This document shows, in pieces, positions 1 through 12,094 of a stretch of DNA of 64,000 nt. A program made the translations under genes and the position numbers. Origin of the DNA: Crotophaga sulcirostris (lineage: Eukaryota > Chordata > Aves > Cuculiformes > Crotophagidae); the NCBI GenBank assembly GCA_013397455.1, contig VYZB01000292.1, positions 608,936-672,935 on the forward strand. Direction: 5' to 3'. Each line of letters starts with the position of its first letter. Position 1 is the stretch's first letter. The notes under the pieces were generated by a model that made no database searches, had not been told where the DNA came from, and worked only from the letters and a program-made list of their open reading frames with translations.

Positions 1-3000
1 CTTCGGCACCACCATCCATGAAGACCAAACAGTATGAACCCATCCATCTTAAAAGAAAAGAAAAGACAAACCCGGCCTTTCACACCTGTGACCAACACAG
101 ATGTGTAAGCAACTGCAGACATGAAGATGTGATGGGATCGCTCCATAAATTAGAAGCAAACCAAAGAGTTTATGCTGTTCATGAAGAGCCTGACATTTGA
201 CTGCAACAAGTGTGAGGAGCTGAAGCACTGTGAGCCCTGCACTCTCCACCCGGGGCCATCTTCCACCTGCTCCCATGCGCAGCCAACAGTAGAGCCAGCA
301 GCACCCAGTCGAGTGCATGGCCAGGCTGAGCCGCTCTCGAACCATATACTTCCCAACTCAGCAAACAGTTTCAGCCAACTCAAACCCACACAGATGCATG
401 TAGTTACTGCCAGAGTGGAAGGGGCTCATTAAGGAAAAACCAGTCTTCATTCATTGAAACACAAAGGTGACCAAGGATTCAGTTCAGAGCAATCCAGGTG
501 ACCTGCGGTAAGCGACATTTCTGCACTAAACACCACCAACTCTTTCAGACGTTGGATGGAAAGAAAACAAAAATGAATCTTAAAAAAAAGATTAGAAAAT
601 TTAGATTTCCCTCATTTTCTGATTTTGTTGGTTTAAATCTGCTTATGTCAGATAAAGGAAGACAGTTACACTTTTATGAAAATACCCTAAGACGTGTCCT
701 ATCTTCAGGCAAAGTGATTTGCATTCTGTGTACTGAATTCCTTACCTGAATTTCAGACCTGCACACTAGCTGTGCTATCTGACAAATGGGACCAAAAGCC
801 CCTGTCTAACAGGATGACACAGGCTCCAGCATTGGGCATCCCTGTTCTCGCCGTCTTCCAGAGGCTGTAACAAAATCCACTACAGATCACTTCTGGATCA
901 GGAATGCTAAAGCAATTCTCAGTGAGCAGCGATCACCTGCAGCTTTACATGTACACGCAGTCTGGTAATGCAACAATGCATGGCCTGCCAAGCACAGGTG
1001 GGATGATACCTGCTCGGAGGTGTAGGCTCTTGATTGAATCTGCATGCAGGGCTGTTCAAATTATGACCGTAAGTATCACATGGGCACAAGCTGGGCACAC
1101 GGGCACACAGGATCAAGCCCTGGTCACTTGGCCCTCGATGCAGGAGCTCAGGGACCCATCCATCCAGGATCACAGCTCTGCCCAGCACAGCCACCCCACA
1201 GAGCTGTATCCAGAGTCACAGATCACAGCTCAGAGCCTACTGACACCCACGTATCTTTTTCAGGACCTCCCAGAATCTCACATTATACATTTTTAACAAC
1301 TCACATCTAAGGTAGTTTTCCTGAGAGAGCACAGAAAACTTTGGTTCAATAGCACTAAAGGTCCTGAAACACATTCCGGGCAAAGCATTAGAAAACCACA
1401 GGGAAGAGTTTTTGGGCAAACTTTGCACAAGGCACTTGAATCTCCATTCTTCTTAGTTTAGAGGCTACTCTACTGAAGGCCCTCAGGGTGTTTCCAGGTC
1501 TCAAACTTCACAGCTGGATATCCAAGCCCCGGCCCAGGCTGAGCATCTGTGCTCCCACTGCCAGGGACATTTGCTCCCCAGCCACTGCAGCTGGACATCC
1601 CTCTCTATCAATTTTTCCTCCTTCTATTTCTCTTCCATTCTGCCATCCCCACTTTTTCCTCAAACTGGTTTTCAGCTTCAAACAGAATTTGTGAGCACAC
1701 AGACCTCTCCAACTCACAGTCCCCACTGGTGGCAGAGCTGGGGGCAGAACAGCATATCTGAGAGAAAAGGGGAGGAATTGGCTGTGTCTTTGGGAAGTGG
1801 ATCAGATTCATATTAAGACAATCCTGAAAACATGGCTGAAAGCATCTCCTTCTAGAGGCATGAGTACCTAAGATTTCTAATATCACTCAGAATATAGGCT
1901 TAAGGGCAAAACAGTCTTCTGGAAATAGAAAATAAATTGCATAATTAACTGTTTAAACAGAATTTCTGCAATACACATGACTGTACATCAGGGTCCACAT
2001 GTGGTAAACAACACATCCCTGCCTAAACAAGCTACACATGTAACACCCAGTAATTACAAATACAACACTGTTTCTGTTTAGCCTGAAGGGCTTAAAAACA
2101 ACTGCACAAACATCCAAGATATTGTAATTCTGTTTTAGTGGCAAAAAGCTGCAATGCATAAATATCTTCTCTTCATAGTATCCACAGAGGCCTAAAAAGC
2201 ACATTCTGTGTTACAACATTTTGCAGGGCTTTGTAAGAACAAACTTCATCTTTCTAACGTCACAAGGAGGACAAAATGAAACCACAAGCCTTTCTCCCCT
2301 TGCTCGTTCCCTCTGCTTTCCCCTGGAAAACATGGCACACTAAACCCTCTGGATTGGTAAGGGAATGGCACAGATTTGGAACAATTTTTTGTCCCTTTAT
2401 CAATGTTAGGCTGGAGGGTTTGGAGTTTCTGTCAATTTTGCATAATTTTATTACATTAGCAGTAAAAAGATGCAATAGATTTATTATGAGCTATAAGATA
2501 CATCAGGTATTTCAGATTGATATCTGAAGCCAAGATGTTTGTCATCCATTAATTAATCTTTCAGAAGCTTTCAGGGATGAAGTAGAGAAACAATAAGCCA
2601 CTGAATAATGGGGATTTAATTCCCTCAGCCTCTCATCTTCCATTACGCGAAGAACACTCAGTACGAGAAAGTCTATTTGACAAGAAGTATCAACATATTA
2701 AACACACACAAAAGCCATCCATCGTAGCAGTGCTTCCTTCAGAAGGAGCCACTAACTGTGATTAATTTATACTAATTGTTGTTTAAAGGAAGACAACACT
2801 GATAAAATCAAGTTTCTCTCTCACTACTGAAAACATGAAAATGGAGAAATACAGACAGAAGGCAGACAGGAACAGCTATGTTACTGCCCAACTGTCTGCA
2901 AATCAAAAGCTGAATTGATAACAAAACAACCTCGTGGTCTTAGTAATTCTCTTATTCCACCTGAGAGCATTCCGGCTACAGTCAGTGCGAGTTCTAAAAT

Positions 3001-6000
3001 GTAACTACGTCTTGGTTTCACCTCTTACCATGCTTTCTGTTTTCTGAACATTAAGATAACACTAATTGCTGAAAACTAAGGAGCACAACGTACCTCTTCC
3101 AGTGTGCACACAAACAGGACAATTGATGAAAATCATAGCTTTATCTTTTAATTTAACTGCACACACTCTCAGCTCCGGAGGTAGTGCTTGGTTTTTGCAG
3201 CTGTTCAAATTTATTTCATCTAATGAGGAAAAAGATCGTAAATGTTTTATTAGGTTAGCCTCTGCATTTTTCCTTATGCATGTCTTATTTGCTGAAAAAC
3301 AAAACATAATTCCTAATTATTTATTCTCCTTCTGTAACAGCATCCATCCAAGGGCTGACCTGATTGTGATGTTAAAGACCATTCAGAACCACCCCACATC
3401 CCAGAGGTTCAGAAGTGCTGGCAGCCATCAGCTGGTGTGCACGCTCTTTCCTGGAGAGCAAAAACTACAGTTTTCGATTAAATTGTGGCTTCCTTGCATG
3501 TTATTATAGGAATAATTGTATTATTGGTATGATCTGAAACAGGTCTGAAATTGTCATTTAATCTACATCTGCACCACTAAAGAAAGCGGAACATCTATCA
3601 GCTCAGAAACAATTAATTCCAGATAAACTCAGCTCTTGAACTTCACAATGACTTAGAACTGTCCTGTCCTGCCACTTCCAAAATAAATTCAGTTATTAAA
3701 TTAATTTTGGTGGTTGTCAGGCAAGCATGCAACAATTCCATCTACAATCACACCAAAAGTCTGTTTACCTCTTGCAACCAGCTGTTCAAGCTGCTGCCAT
3801 TCACCACCGAGATCCAGGCTAGTTTCAGGTGATGTTAAAGTGGAGCAAGAAAACAATGTGTGTTGGTATCTTCACCCTTTCACTAGTGCTGCAATTCAAA
3901 CCTTTGTGTAGCCAAACTGATAAATTCAAACTAATCTGAGTAGGTTCAGCATGTATTATTTTGAGGTTTGGCTATCGTATCTACCTTGTCTTCTACTCTT
4001 TTAACTGGTGAAATTCGTTACAGCCTTTCTGTGACTAAGAGGACAGACTGTAAGGACTACCTGTGGGTTGTAAAACAAAGTGCAACTGATGTTTCCATCT
4101 GTGGAGGAAACTTTCCCTCCATATCTCATCTAAAGCAAAGAGATAAACAAACAGTAAATCACCACCACTGCTTCACACTGCTCTGCATGTCAAAAATCCT
4201 TCTAAATGTGAGACCCAGAGGCATTCTTACCCAAACTCCAGTGTTGGCTGCGCCCTGCCTTAGGTTCTGAAAAAACAGGCACATCACTCCCGTTTCACTG
4301 TATTTCAGTGGAGAATCCACAGTTACATTGCAGCTGTAATGAAAAACTGATTCTAGGGAACAAAATTAGTAAAGAAAGTTGTGCTGTGCTTTCAGAATGG
4401 AAACTCCCCTTTAAACGCTATTCCTGGTCAGTGATTTTTGGAAGTCAATTAACACAGTAATAAAAGTAAAGGGACTTCTTTTTTTCCTGTGTGCAGATCA
4501 GCACATAATAATGCTAGAGGTTTCAGAACTGTTTGGATCTGTTCTGTGGGTCCTACCAACAATGTAAAACGTCTTTTTTTTTTTAATTTTGATACCCTTA
4601 CCTAATTATAAAGTAATCTAATATAAAGTTAATTGTCTTATCCCTGTGTAAAGTACACTGATCTAACTTTTAAAAAAAAAACAGTTTACATGCATGTTAT
4701 TAGTAATAATATTTTCAAATACACAGTCCTTCAAATAGCTTCGGAAGGGCAGTAAAGATCTGAAACAGAGCCCTCCTGTAAGGGAGGGAGGATACTGCCT
4801 TTCATTTTTTCTCATTGTTAGGAGGAACATAACTCAAAGGATGACTGAGCTCCTATTGGAAGCTAGTTAACAATGAAATCCAACATCTCTTTAGTTTTAA
4901 ATCTTATGCTTTACCCAACAAACCATCCTGAATTCCCCTAAGGCACAAAAGGCTGTACAAGTAACCACAGATCTTAACTAAAGCTTTCCTAAGCTGTCTT
5001 ATCTATTTATCACAGCGATATGGATCCAACCTTGAACCCAGCTTTCCTTGCACATTTGCCCCTGGAAAGCACACTGCCTACCGGAATCAATCCTAGGCAA
5101 GAAGGAACCTTCAGAAGACTTTAATCACCAAGAAAGAGATTAAGGCTACATCCTTAGATTCCTTCCAGTTCCTTGAACAGAGCTGAAATCAAACAGCAAG
5201 AAATAGCAATTCTACTCACAGCTCCCATTTCCTTCTACATGACAAATGATCCAAACAGTCTGAGCTTTCCTCACAGTTCAATTCCAAAGCTTATTCTGAT
5301 CACAGCTCACAGTTCCCTGACCCAGCTACTTGGACAGTTTCTCCAAAACCAGCACAGCACGTCTGCTTTTGCAGTGTTACTTCACAGGAAACCTTTCACC
5401 TTGCCTGGTGTAGCTTCTGCTCAGCCTTTCCAAAACCTCTATGGTTTAGGTGGCTGTAGATCCAGTTTTATCAGAACATAAAAACAGGTTTATTTAATCT
5501 TGCCTTCACTTAAACTCTGGGGCTGTGATTACACAAACTCAGCCCTGCTCCTCAGTAACTTTCCCACACAGAGATGTGTGTCAGCAATCACACTGTAGCG
5601 AGCAAACCATTTCTCCAAGACTCAAGAACCTGTCTGAAAACCAGGAACAACAGGTTCTGATCCACAGAAATTGGTGAAAGTGTTATCCAACACAACAAAG
5701 CCAGGACCTGACTTCATGTATTGCAAAGACATCCCGCTTGTGCTTTCCAAACTGAAGGTAGATAGGACAGGATGAACTGGTCTTTAACGATAAGGCGAGT
5801 GAAAACCCATTTCTGCCTAATTAGCAACTTCCCTAACAGCAGGGTTTGGCTTCAGAGTGCAAAAGTCACACAATGGGACTTTATATGATGATAGTGCCAA
5901 GGAAGTATTTCCCTAAAAAAGGAAGCAGATAACATGCTAAAAAAATAGCTTGATTTTATCTCACAAATTATTCACTCCTCTTTCTAGCTTCCTTTTTTAA

Positions 6001-6940
6001 TGGAGAATGAATTACTTGGCCCAACAGGTACCCAGAAGCTCACACAAGCAACTCCCCACCACCCCAAACCAGCACAACCTTCATTAAGAACCAGGTTCCC
6101 TCAAAAGCCAGTCCTTATTTAAAAAGCTCCGTTAGAAAGTCACAGACCATTCTGATGTTCGGATCACTGTACGTAAGAGGAATGCAGTAAAAAGCTGTTA
6201 TAGCACACATTCTCCCACAGAACAGGAAAGCCTAACACAGCACACTCATCCCCTTCAGGTCAGTGACCAAGTAAAACCCATAAGGCTGCCTAGATCTGGC
6301 TCCTGCATTCAGTTACAGGAGTTGGTCCATGCCTTGAGAGTTAATTTTCATGTCTTTGTACAACTCAGCCTAAAATAGGCTTTTTGTTCAGTTTACATCA
6401 TTTAAGATCTTGACTGTTATATATCAGGAAATTGCAATTCTAAGCACCACCTCTGGCCCATAATAGACAGGAGGAAAACAAGTGTGAAAGGACAGAGTTT
6501 GGCAAAAGCTGTATTCTTCTTCTAATGTTGTATCACAGAATGGTAGCTCAAGGTTTTTCAAGATATTAAAAGGTGTCAGAGCACAAGGCATCACCACCAA
6601 TGAATGTTCAGACTGCTCCAAATAGCAAACTGAGTGTCTAAGTCGAGAGAACTTCATTTCTGTAAGACTGAAATACTATAGGAAAAGTGTTTGTCCCTCA
6701 GAAAACAATCTGAAATAAAAGGGGGAAATCAAAGCAGAAGCTGTGTGGCACAGCGAGCACTAAGTAGAGAAATGAGATTTATAATATTCATTTTCATTAT
6801 GTCCAACCTCTAAAGATAAATCCCATATTAAAATAGAAACCAGGCAGCCACCTCCTGTAAACAAGGCCCGCATCTACATCTGTTCTGGGCCAAGAAAGTC
6901 CTCCAGTGAGGTATTAGATCTAAAAATAATTTAAGCAGAG
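1..6940. other. Intronic DNA, no gene or clear repeat seen
   Basis: This is unique-looking AT-rich sequence with short A or T runs, for example near 4572 and 4670. The longest open frame (147 codons, plus, 3066-3509) uses no recognisable motif and is not flanked by convincing splice sites. I see nothing else I can name here. Confidence 0.6.
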
Positions 6941-7572
6941 GAGTCACAGAACAATTGAGATTGAAAACCTTGAGGCCAACTGCTGTAACCCCTCTGGGTC
7001 ATAACAGGATCAAATCCTAAGTCAGGCAGCACTGCTCCCAGAGAAGTTTGGAGCATCTCCAGTGACGAAGATTCTACCACCCCTTTGGACAATCTGTTGT
7101 AGTATTTGATCTTCCTTGTTGGAAAAAAAAATACTGACACCTCATTGAAATATCCTCCATTTGAGGTAATTTGTTCCTTTTGTCTTTCATCTTTTTTGGT
7201 CATGCACAGAGAAAAAGTCTGCTCCTTCCTCCCATAGAGCTGCCCAGCAGCCAGCAGCCAGGTCCTCCTTCCACCCTCTCTTCTCCAGCCTGCAGAGAGC
7301 ATGGTTCTGCCACCTCCTGTGGTGGTTGGTCTCACCCCCACCTGCCCAGCTGAGGAGCTCAAAACTGAACCCCATACGCCAGATGTCATCTCACCAGTGC
7401 TTAACTGGGAGGGATAATCAATTCTCAAAGCAGTAGGGAGTCCCTCATAAGGGCACTGCTACTGATTCATATTCAACTTGTTGCTTGGCAGAACCCCTGA
7501 TCAGTTCCTACGGAGCTGCTTTCTTGGCCCCAGGCTGTAATGGTGGTGCCTGGCATTGTTGTCTCTCAGGAG
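6941..7572 (-). mobile_element. CR1 LINE fragment, old and diverged, 3' end toward lower coordinates
   Basis: The plus strand reads as the complement of a CR1 3' region. It opens with a degraded GAGTCACAGA block. Next comes an equivalent of the 'ccagtgacggtgactccaccacc' stretch near 7055-7085, then CTTCTCCAGCCTGCAGAG at about 7280, then GATGTCATCTCACCAGTGCT at 7381-7400. After this, ATTCATATTCAACTTGTTG (near 7465) and GGAGCTGCTTTC (near 7512) match the part of ORF2 that follows in CR1. The fragment is 5'-truncated, has small indels and an A run near 7122-7131, and has no open ORF2. The order of these landmarks is that of CR1, so the family is secure; the exact ends are approximate. Confidence 0.8.
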
Positions 7573-8942
7573 CAACAGTTTGTTTCTGAGTAGCTGCTAT
7601 CAGATTAGATGCAGCATTGCTATCCCGGAATGACAATGGGACTTTGAACCACTAACCATTTCTCTGGGAGCTTGGCAGCTCAGCCAGTGCCTTACTGCAG
7701 ACATCAAAGATAGTCAAATACCATGCAGATGTTTGTCCAAGCAGAGCCCAGAAGATGGCACTGAAATCAGAAATATCAAACTATTTAATTCCATTGCCCT
7801 TTTAGAATGCTCAGTCTTTCCAGCATTTTAAACTGGCCCAGGCCAGAATTGTCCGATAAGAACAAAATATTCCTTTTCTAAAGATGCAAACATATTTCAT
7901 ATGATGCTACTGCAACAAACAAACCCCTCTCCACCATGAAGTTATGTATGCTAATATATGCTAACAGATCCGTGAGTTAATCCTCAGAGCTGAAAACCTG
8001 TTTTGAGAAGAGGTAAACTTCAACACATTCATCAAGAAAAGCTTGCACTGAAATACATATTCATTACACCTTCACAGACAAGAACGTACCACAGCACGCT
8101 GCACTACAAACAGGCTCAACAGAAAACGCAGCCAAGCGCATCCATTTGTCCAGAACCAATGGGCAAGATGGACTTGGTGCACAGAAATCCTCTTCTCCAC
8201 AGAGAAGATGAAAACAGATGGGCTGTATTATAAAAATATTACACACTGCCAGACATCCCGGTTCCAGCAAGAAAGCTGTGTATTTTGATTCTTCCAAAGA
8301 CTATTTTCAAACCCAGCACTTCAGAACTTTAAGGAATTTATACTAAATATTATTAATAGATGGCAAATACAAATTACACTACACTGCAAGTGACACAATA
8401 TTTACTCTATGATTGTAGATTCCACTTAGTAAGGAAATTGCCATTATGAATTCCGTTTTCTTTATATTTTTGAACATTTAGCGCTCAAAAAATGCAAAGA
8501 GAAGGTTATGGTAATCTCAAGTACGTCCCATGTTGTGTTTGTGCGTAATGTACACACAACACCTATGAAGAGGGTAAATCCTTACATTCATGTGTGTCTG
8601 CATGTAGCTCCACACACATATTGTACAGAATTTCTTCTAATCACACAGGTGGCACAGAAATGAGAAACTGCCACATAAAATCTGGATCCTGTTACCAGTC
8701 CAACTGTTCCACTTGGTCAAAAGCAAAGTGACTCCTAAGAGCTTTCTGCTACAGACAGCCCATTTCCCAAAGAAAGAGCAACTGTGCTCACAGATCTTCA
8801 TAACCCACAGGGCCTGGGGAGCTTGGCTTGGAAACGAGAGGAGGGAGGAAGGCTTTTCTCCTCCTGGAAACAGCAAGGCAAGAGCCTGCCCTGCCTGCAG
8901 ATAGCTTTGTCAAAGGGAAGAGCGGCAACACCAGCACCACGT

Positions 8943-9000
8943 TCACAGCATTACAAGGTTGGAAAGGACCTCCTCACTCATCCCATGTATTGAGGAGCTT
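8943..9000 (-). mobile_element. Possible CR1 3'-end remnant
   Basis: The phrase CATTACAAGGTTGGAAAGG followed by ACCTCC resembles the complement of the CR1 terminus (cacagaatcacaaggttggaaagacctc). The following 200 bases only loosely resemble CR1. This could be a heavily diverged copy whose true extent reaches about 9165, or a short chance match. Confidence 0.4.
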
Positions 9001-9180
9001 TATCATGCCCAGTCCCTTGTACAACCGTGCTGTCTCCACACAACTCGCTCGCCTTACATCAGGACACTGTCTCAGAAGGCTACTGCAACCTTTTATAGAT
9101 GTTATTGCTCAATACATGACCCTGTTAGAAATCATGAAAAGAATAACTACTACCACAGCCTAGTAATCCAAACTGATGCG

Positions 9181-9225
9181 AAAAAAAAAAAAAAAGATTC
9201 TGGTAAGAGATTTCTGGTAAGAGAT
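9181..9225. repeat. A15 run plus perfect 14-bp tandem duplication
   Basis: Fifteen A (9181-9195) are followed by two perfect adjacent copies of TTCTGGTAAGAGAT (9198-9211 and 9212-9225). The A run might be the tail of a retroposed copy on the plus strand, but no parent sequence or target-site duplication could be identified upstream. Confidence 0.7.
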
Positions 9226-10228
9226 TTATAGTATATTATAGTTTTTGTATGCCAAAAAAGCTCCCATAATGAGTAATAATCATTGCCCAATTCCTGAAAG
9301 AATAACTGATAAAAACAGCTCAAATAGAAAAATGATCAAATACTACAACTGTCAGATAAAGCTGTGAGGATCTGATTAAACGAAATTTGCAGAGGGATTC
9401 TTCTATAAAATGAAACAAACTTTTCTTATGGAATAGCAGAAAATTTCTTAGGATATTTGCAATAGATTATAGCTTTGAGAACGTGTTCCACTCTACTCTT
9501 CCTGATATTACAAGCAGATGTTACTGCATGAGAAAGGAAAGCCTGATTTGGAAGAGAGAAAACTCTGCTAGATCCATTAAACAAAAAGGTAGGGATGAAA
9601 GCAGTGTTCAATGCTGACCAATAAAACAGCTGGGCAAAGCAGTCTGAAAATTCTCTAAGTACTTTGATAATAACATAATTGCATCTAAAAGTTATTTTTC
9701 TATTTCAGCTGCTTTCAAACAACCTCTTGTTCTTCTCCCTGTCACTGTGGATACAGGTCCATGCAGTTGTGTCAGCGGTCACTGTGCTCAGGTGTGAGAA
9801 TGAAGACCCGTGCAGAGCTCCCACGTACACGCTCCAAATCCACTGCACTGGATTCCCAAAGCCTGCTATAGCTTTTTAACACTTACACTGTATACATAGA
9901 AATATGCAAATTCCACACCTGAAGGGAACTACACCTGGTGGTGTGACCAACCTTGTGAATCACTGGAGTTAGCGGAACCGGGAAAGCACAATTTGCCCCT
10001 TTTCCCAGGAATGAGGTCATTCACCTGCCTGTAGCTCAAGCTCCTGTTTGCACCAGGGTGGCAGTACTACTTGTAAACAAATACACAGAGCAATTCACAA
10101 ATACTCAGAGCAGTTCTCCACGTTACCTGTTATTCTGGCAATAATTCTCACTCACCAAGGAGGAAAGAGCTCATGGGTTTTTTTCCAATAGGAAACTGTT
10201 ACAAACCAGCAGATACAGCCTGGCTGAG

Positions 10229-10361
10229 AGAATTGTGGAATGGTTTGGGTTGGAAGGGACCTCAAAGTCCAGTTCCAACCCCCCTGCCACGGGCAGGGAC
10301 ACCTACGCCTGGATTAAGTTGTTCCAAGCCCCTTCCAACCTGGCCTCGAACACCTCCAGGG
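10229..10361 (-). mobile_element. CR1 LINE 3'-end fragment
   Basis: The plus strand carries a well preserved complement of the CR1 3' end: GAATGG-type start, GGTTTGGGTTGGAAGGGACC at about 10243-10262, GTTCCAACCCCCCTGCCACG, a GGGCAGGGACACC block, then AAGCCCCTTCCAACCTGGCC and GAACACCTCCAGGG. This is one of the most recognisable avian repeats. The copy is about 130 bp, truncated as most CR1 copies are, and lies antisense to CR1 and therefore in the same direction as the MED13L transcript. Confidence 0.95.
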
Positions 10362-11981
10362 TAATCTATTTATAGATCAGTTAAATGCTTTGTTTTCTTG
10401 ATTTGTAACTTGATTTAAAACCAGAAACACACTACTGTATTTTCTGGCACTTCTGTTCATTTTGTTTTCTCTTACTTCTGACGAAAGATAAGACCTTTGT
10501 TTTCAAGCCCATAAATCATGAATGAAAAAATGAATGCCTTCAGGGTCTCACATTGTTTGTACAGCACTCCAAGCATCTCCTTTGTCATTCTCTACAGGGA
10601 CACAATTAAAAAAAAGGTGGAAGTAAGGTTACAGGAGACCAGTTTACTGGAAGGAATCATGCTTATACTAACAAACTGCCTGCTGCAGCTTCACCCTGCA
10701 GTACAATTTCTGCTACTTGAGAAATGAATGGCTTAAATTCTGGGGCTTGCTGGAGAAGAAATTCAACATTGACTGCTCCAACTACATATTTTGTAGGACT
10801 GTCAGTTGCTACCTAAGGGAGGCAGATGAACCTTTATGATCAAGCACTGGGACGCGACATCTCTGCTAAAATCTTGGTAAGGGGGTACAAGACACTTTTG
10901 CCATGAGTTAAGACATGGATCCCAGAACAGCGAGCAGCACACGGGAAAGCTGACTTGGCTCTCACTCCTCAAAAAGCGCTGCAGCCCACGTGTGAAAGGG
11001 ACATTTGTGCAAAGAAGCACAAACCCAGATGAATGACTGCATTTTGTACAATTCATGAACTACTTTATCTTCCATTTTCAACATTATCAAGACAAGTTGT
11101 ACACAAACCACCCCTGGAAGGAAACACAGAGTTTCAAATGCTGCCACACAGTCTTCCCTGCAAACATTTCATTCTCTCATATCCGTTTCCAGTTCATGTT
11201 TTTGAAATAGGAAATGTAAATACTCCTGTCTTTTTTGATTATTATGTCAGTCCTGAAATTGTGAAGCATGAAATCATGAGCTATAGCAGCAGTGAAACAG
11301 CCTCCAAAGAAGAAATGGTCCTGTGGAAATGCAGCTGGGCCAGTCACTGCACATTCCCACCCATTCAACCACAACATAGAGCAACTGCAGCCAGTCCCAA
11401 CGCAGAGATAACCCAAGAGCAAACAGTTTGGGTGATGCACCTAGTCTTTATCAGGAGAACATTAAAGCTAGAGAATATTATTACTATGCAACAATTAATC
11501 TTGTGCACTAAGCAACACCTGCAATATATTGTTTAAACATAAAATGCAATAATTATACTGTATTTTAACACTGTTGTTGTATTATTATTATTATAGGCTT
11601 GAAGAGATTTTTAGGTCAATTTCTCAAAAAAGTTCATGGAATTCAGATGAATTTTCCATTAAATTGCAATTTACAAACATCCGCTTACTCTGAACACTAT
11701 TAATGTTCCAACTTTAACTTATTCTTCAATTGTTTCATGTGGAGTTCTGTCAAAACCCTGCTATACAATGCAATTATGGTGTTTGTTCCATGTATACCAA
11801 TATTTCCAAACACCCTGAGGAAGACCTAAACTTTGATAAGCTAACCTGCAAAAGAAGCAACCAAGGATGTCTAAATTAATACAACTAATACTGTATGGCA
11901 GTGCAGGAGATCAATCCAATTTTGGCAAGGAAGTCTTGGAAACTGTGCCATGGATTACTTAATCTTGGATTACTTAATCTT
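10362..11981. other. Intronic DNA, no gene seen; short TTA-type microsatellite
   Basis: Unique AT-rich sequence. A 167-codon plus-strand frame at 11033-11536 has no recognisable domain. A short TGT/ATT trinucleotide run lies at 11572-11595. A 15-bp unit, GGATTACTTAATCTT, is duplicated in tandem at 11952-11981, immediately before the next CR1 piece. Confidence 0.55.
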
Positions 11982-12094
11982 GTGCCATGGTTTAGATGAT
12001 GGGTTGGTGTTAGTCTTGGCTTATAGGTTGGACTTGATGATCTCGGAGGTCCTTTCCAACCTTGTGATACTATGAAACTGTGAAACTGTGAAAC
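11982..12094 (+). mobile_element. CR1 LINE 3' terminus with degenerate 8-bp tail
   Basis: The plus strand reads GTGCCATGGTTTAGATGATG, then GGTTGGACTTGATGATCTCG followed by GAGGTCCTTTCCAACCTTG, the CR1 3' end in sense orientation. It finishes in a worn version of the ATTCTATG-type tail (ATACTATGAAACTGTGAAACTGTGAAA). Only the extreme 3' UTR remains. A copy of GTGCCATGG also sits at 11945-11953, so the upstream edge has been rearranged by a small local duplication. Confidence 0.85.

Larger units (their letters stand above)
7573..10228. other. Intronic DNA with a weak CR1-like scrap and a poly-A/tandem site
   Basis: The sequence is mostly unique. Overlapping chance frames at 8713-9231 share no recognisable protein. 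Two short TG/CA-rich inverted repeats lie between 8531 and 8629. A run of 15 A at 9181-9195 is followed by a perfect 14-bp duplication. A possible CR1 remnant starts at 8943. Nothing else is supported. Confidence 0.5.

Noticed and set aside
3066..3509. 147-codon plus-strand open frame
   Set aside because: No motif and no splice or promoter context; typical length for chance in 64 kb searched in six frames.
11033..11536. 167-codon plus-strand open frame
   Set aside because: No recognisable protein family and AT-rich intronic composition; judged to be chance.
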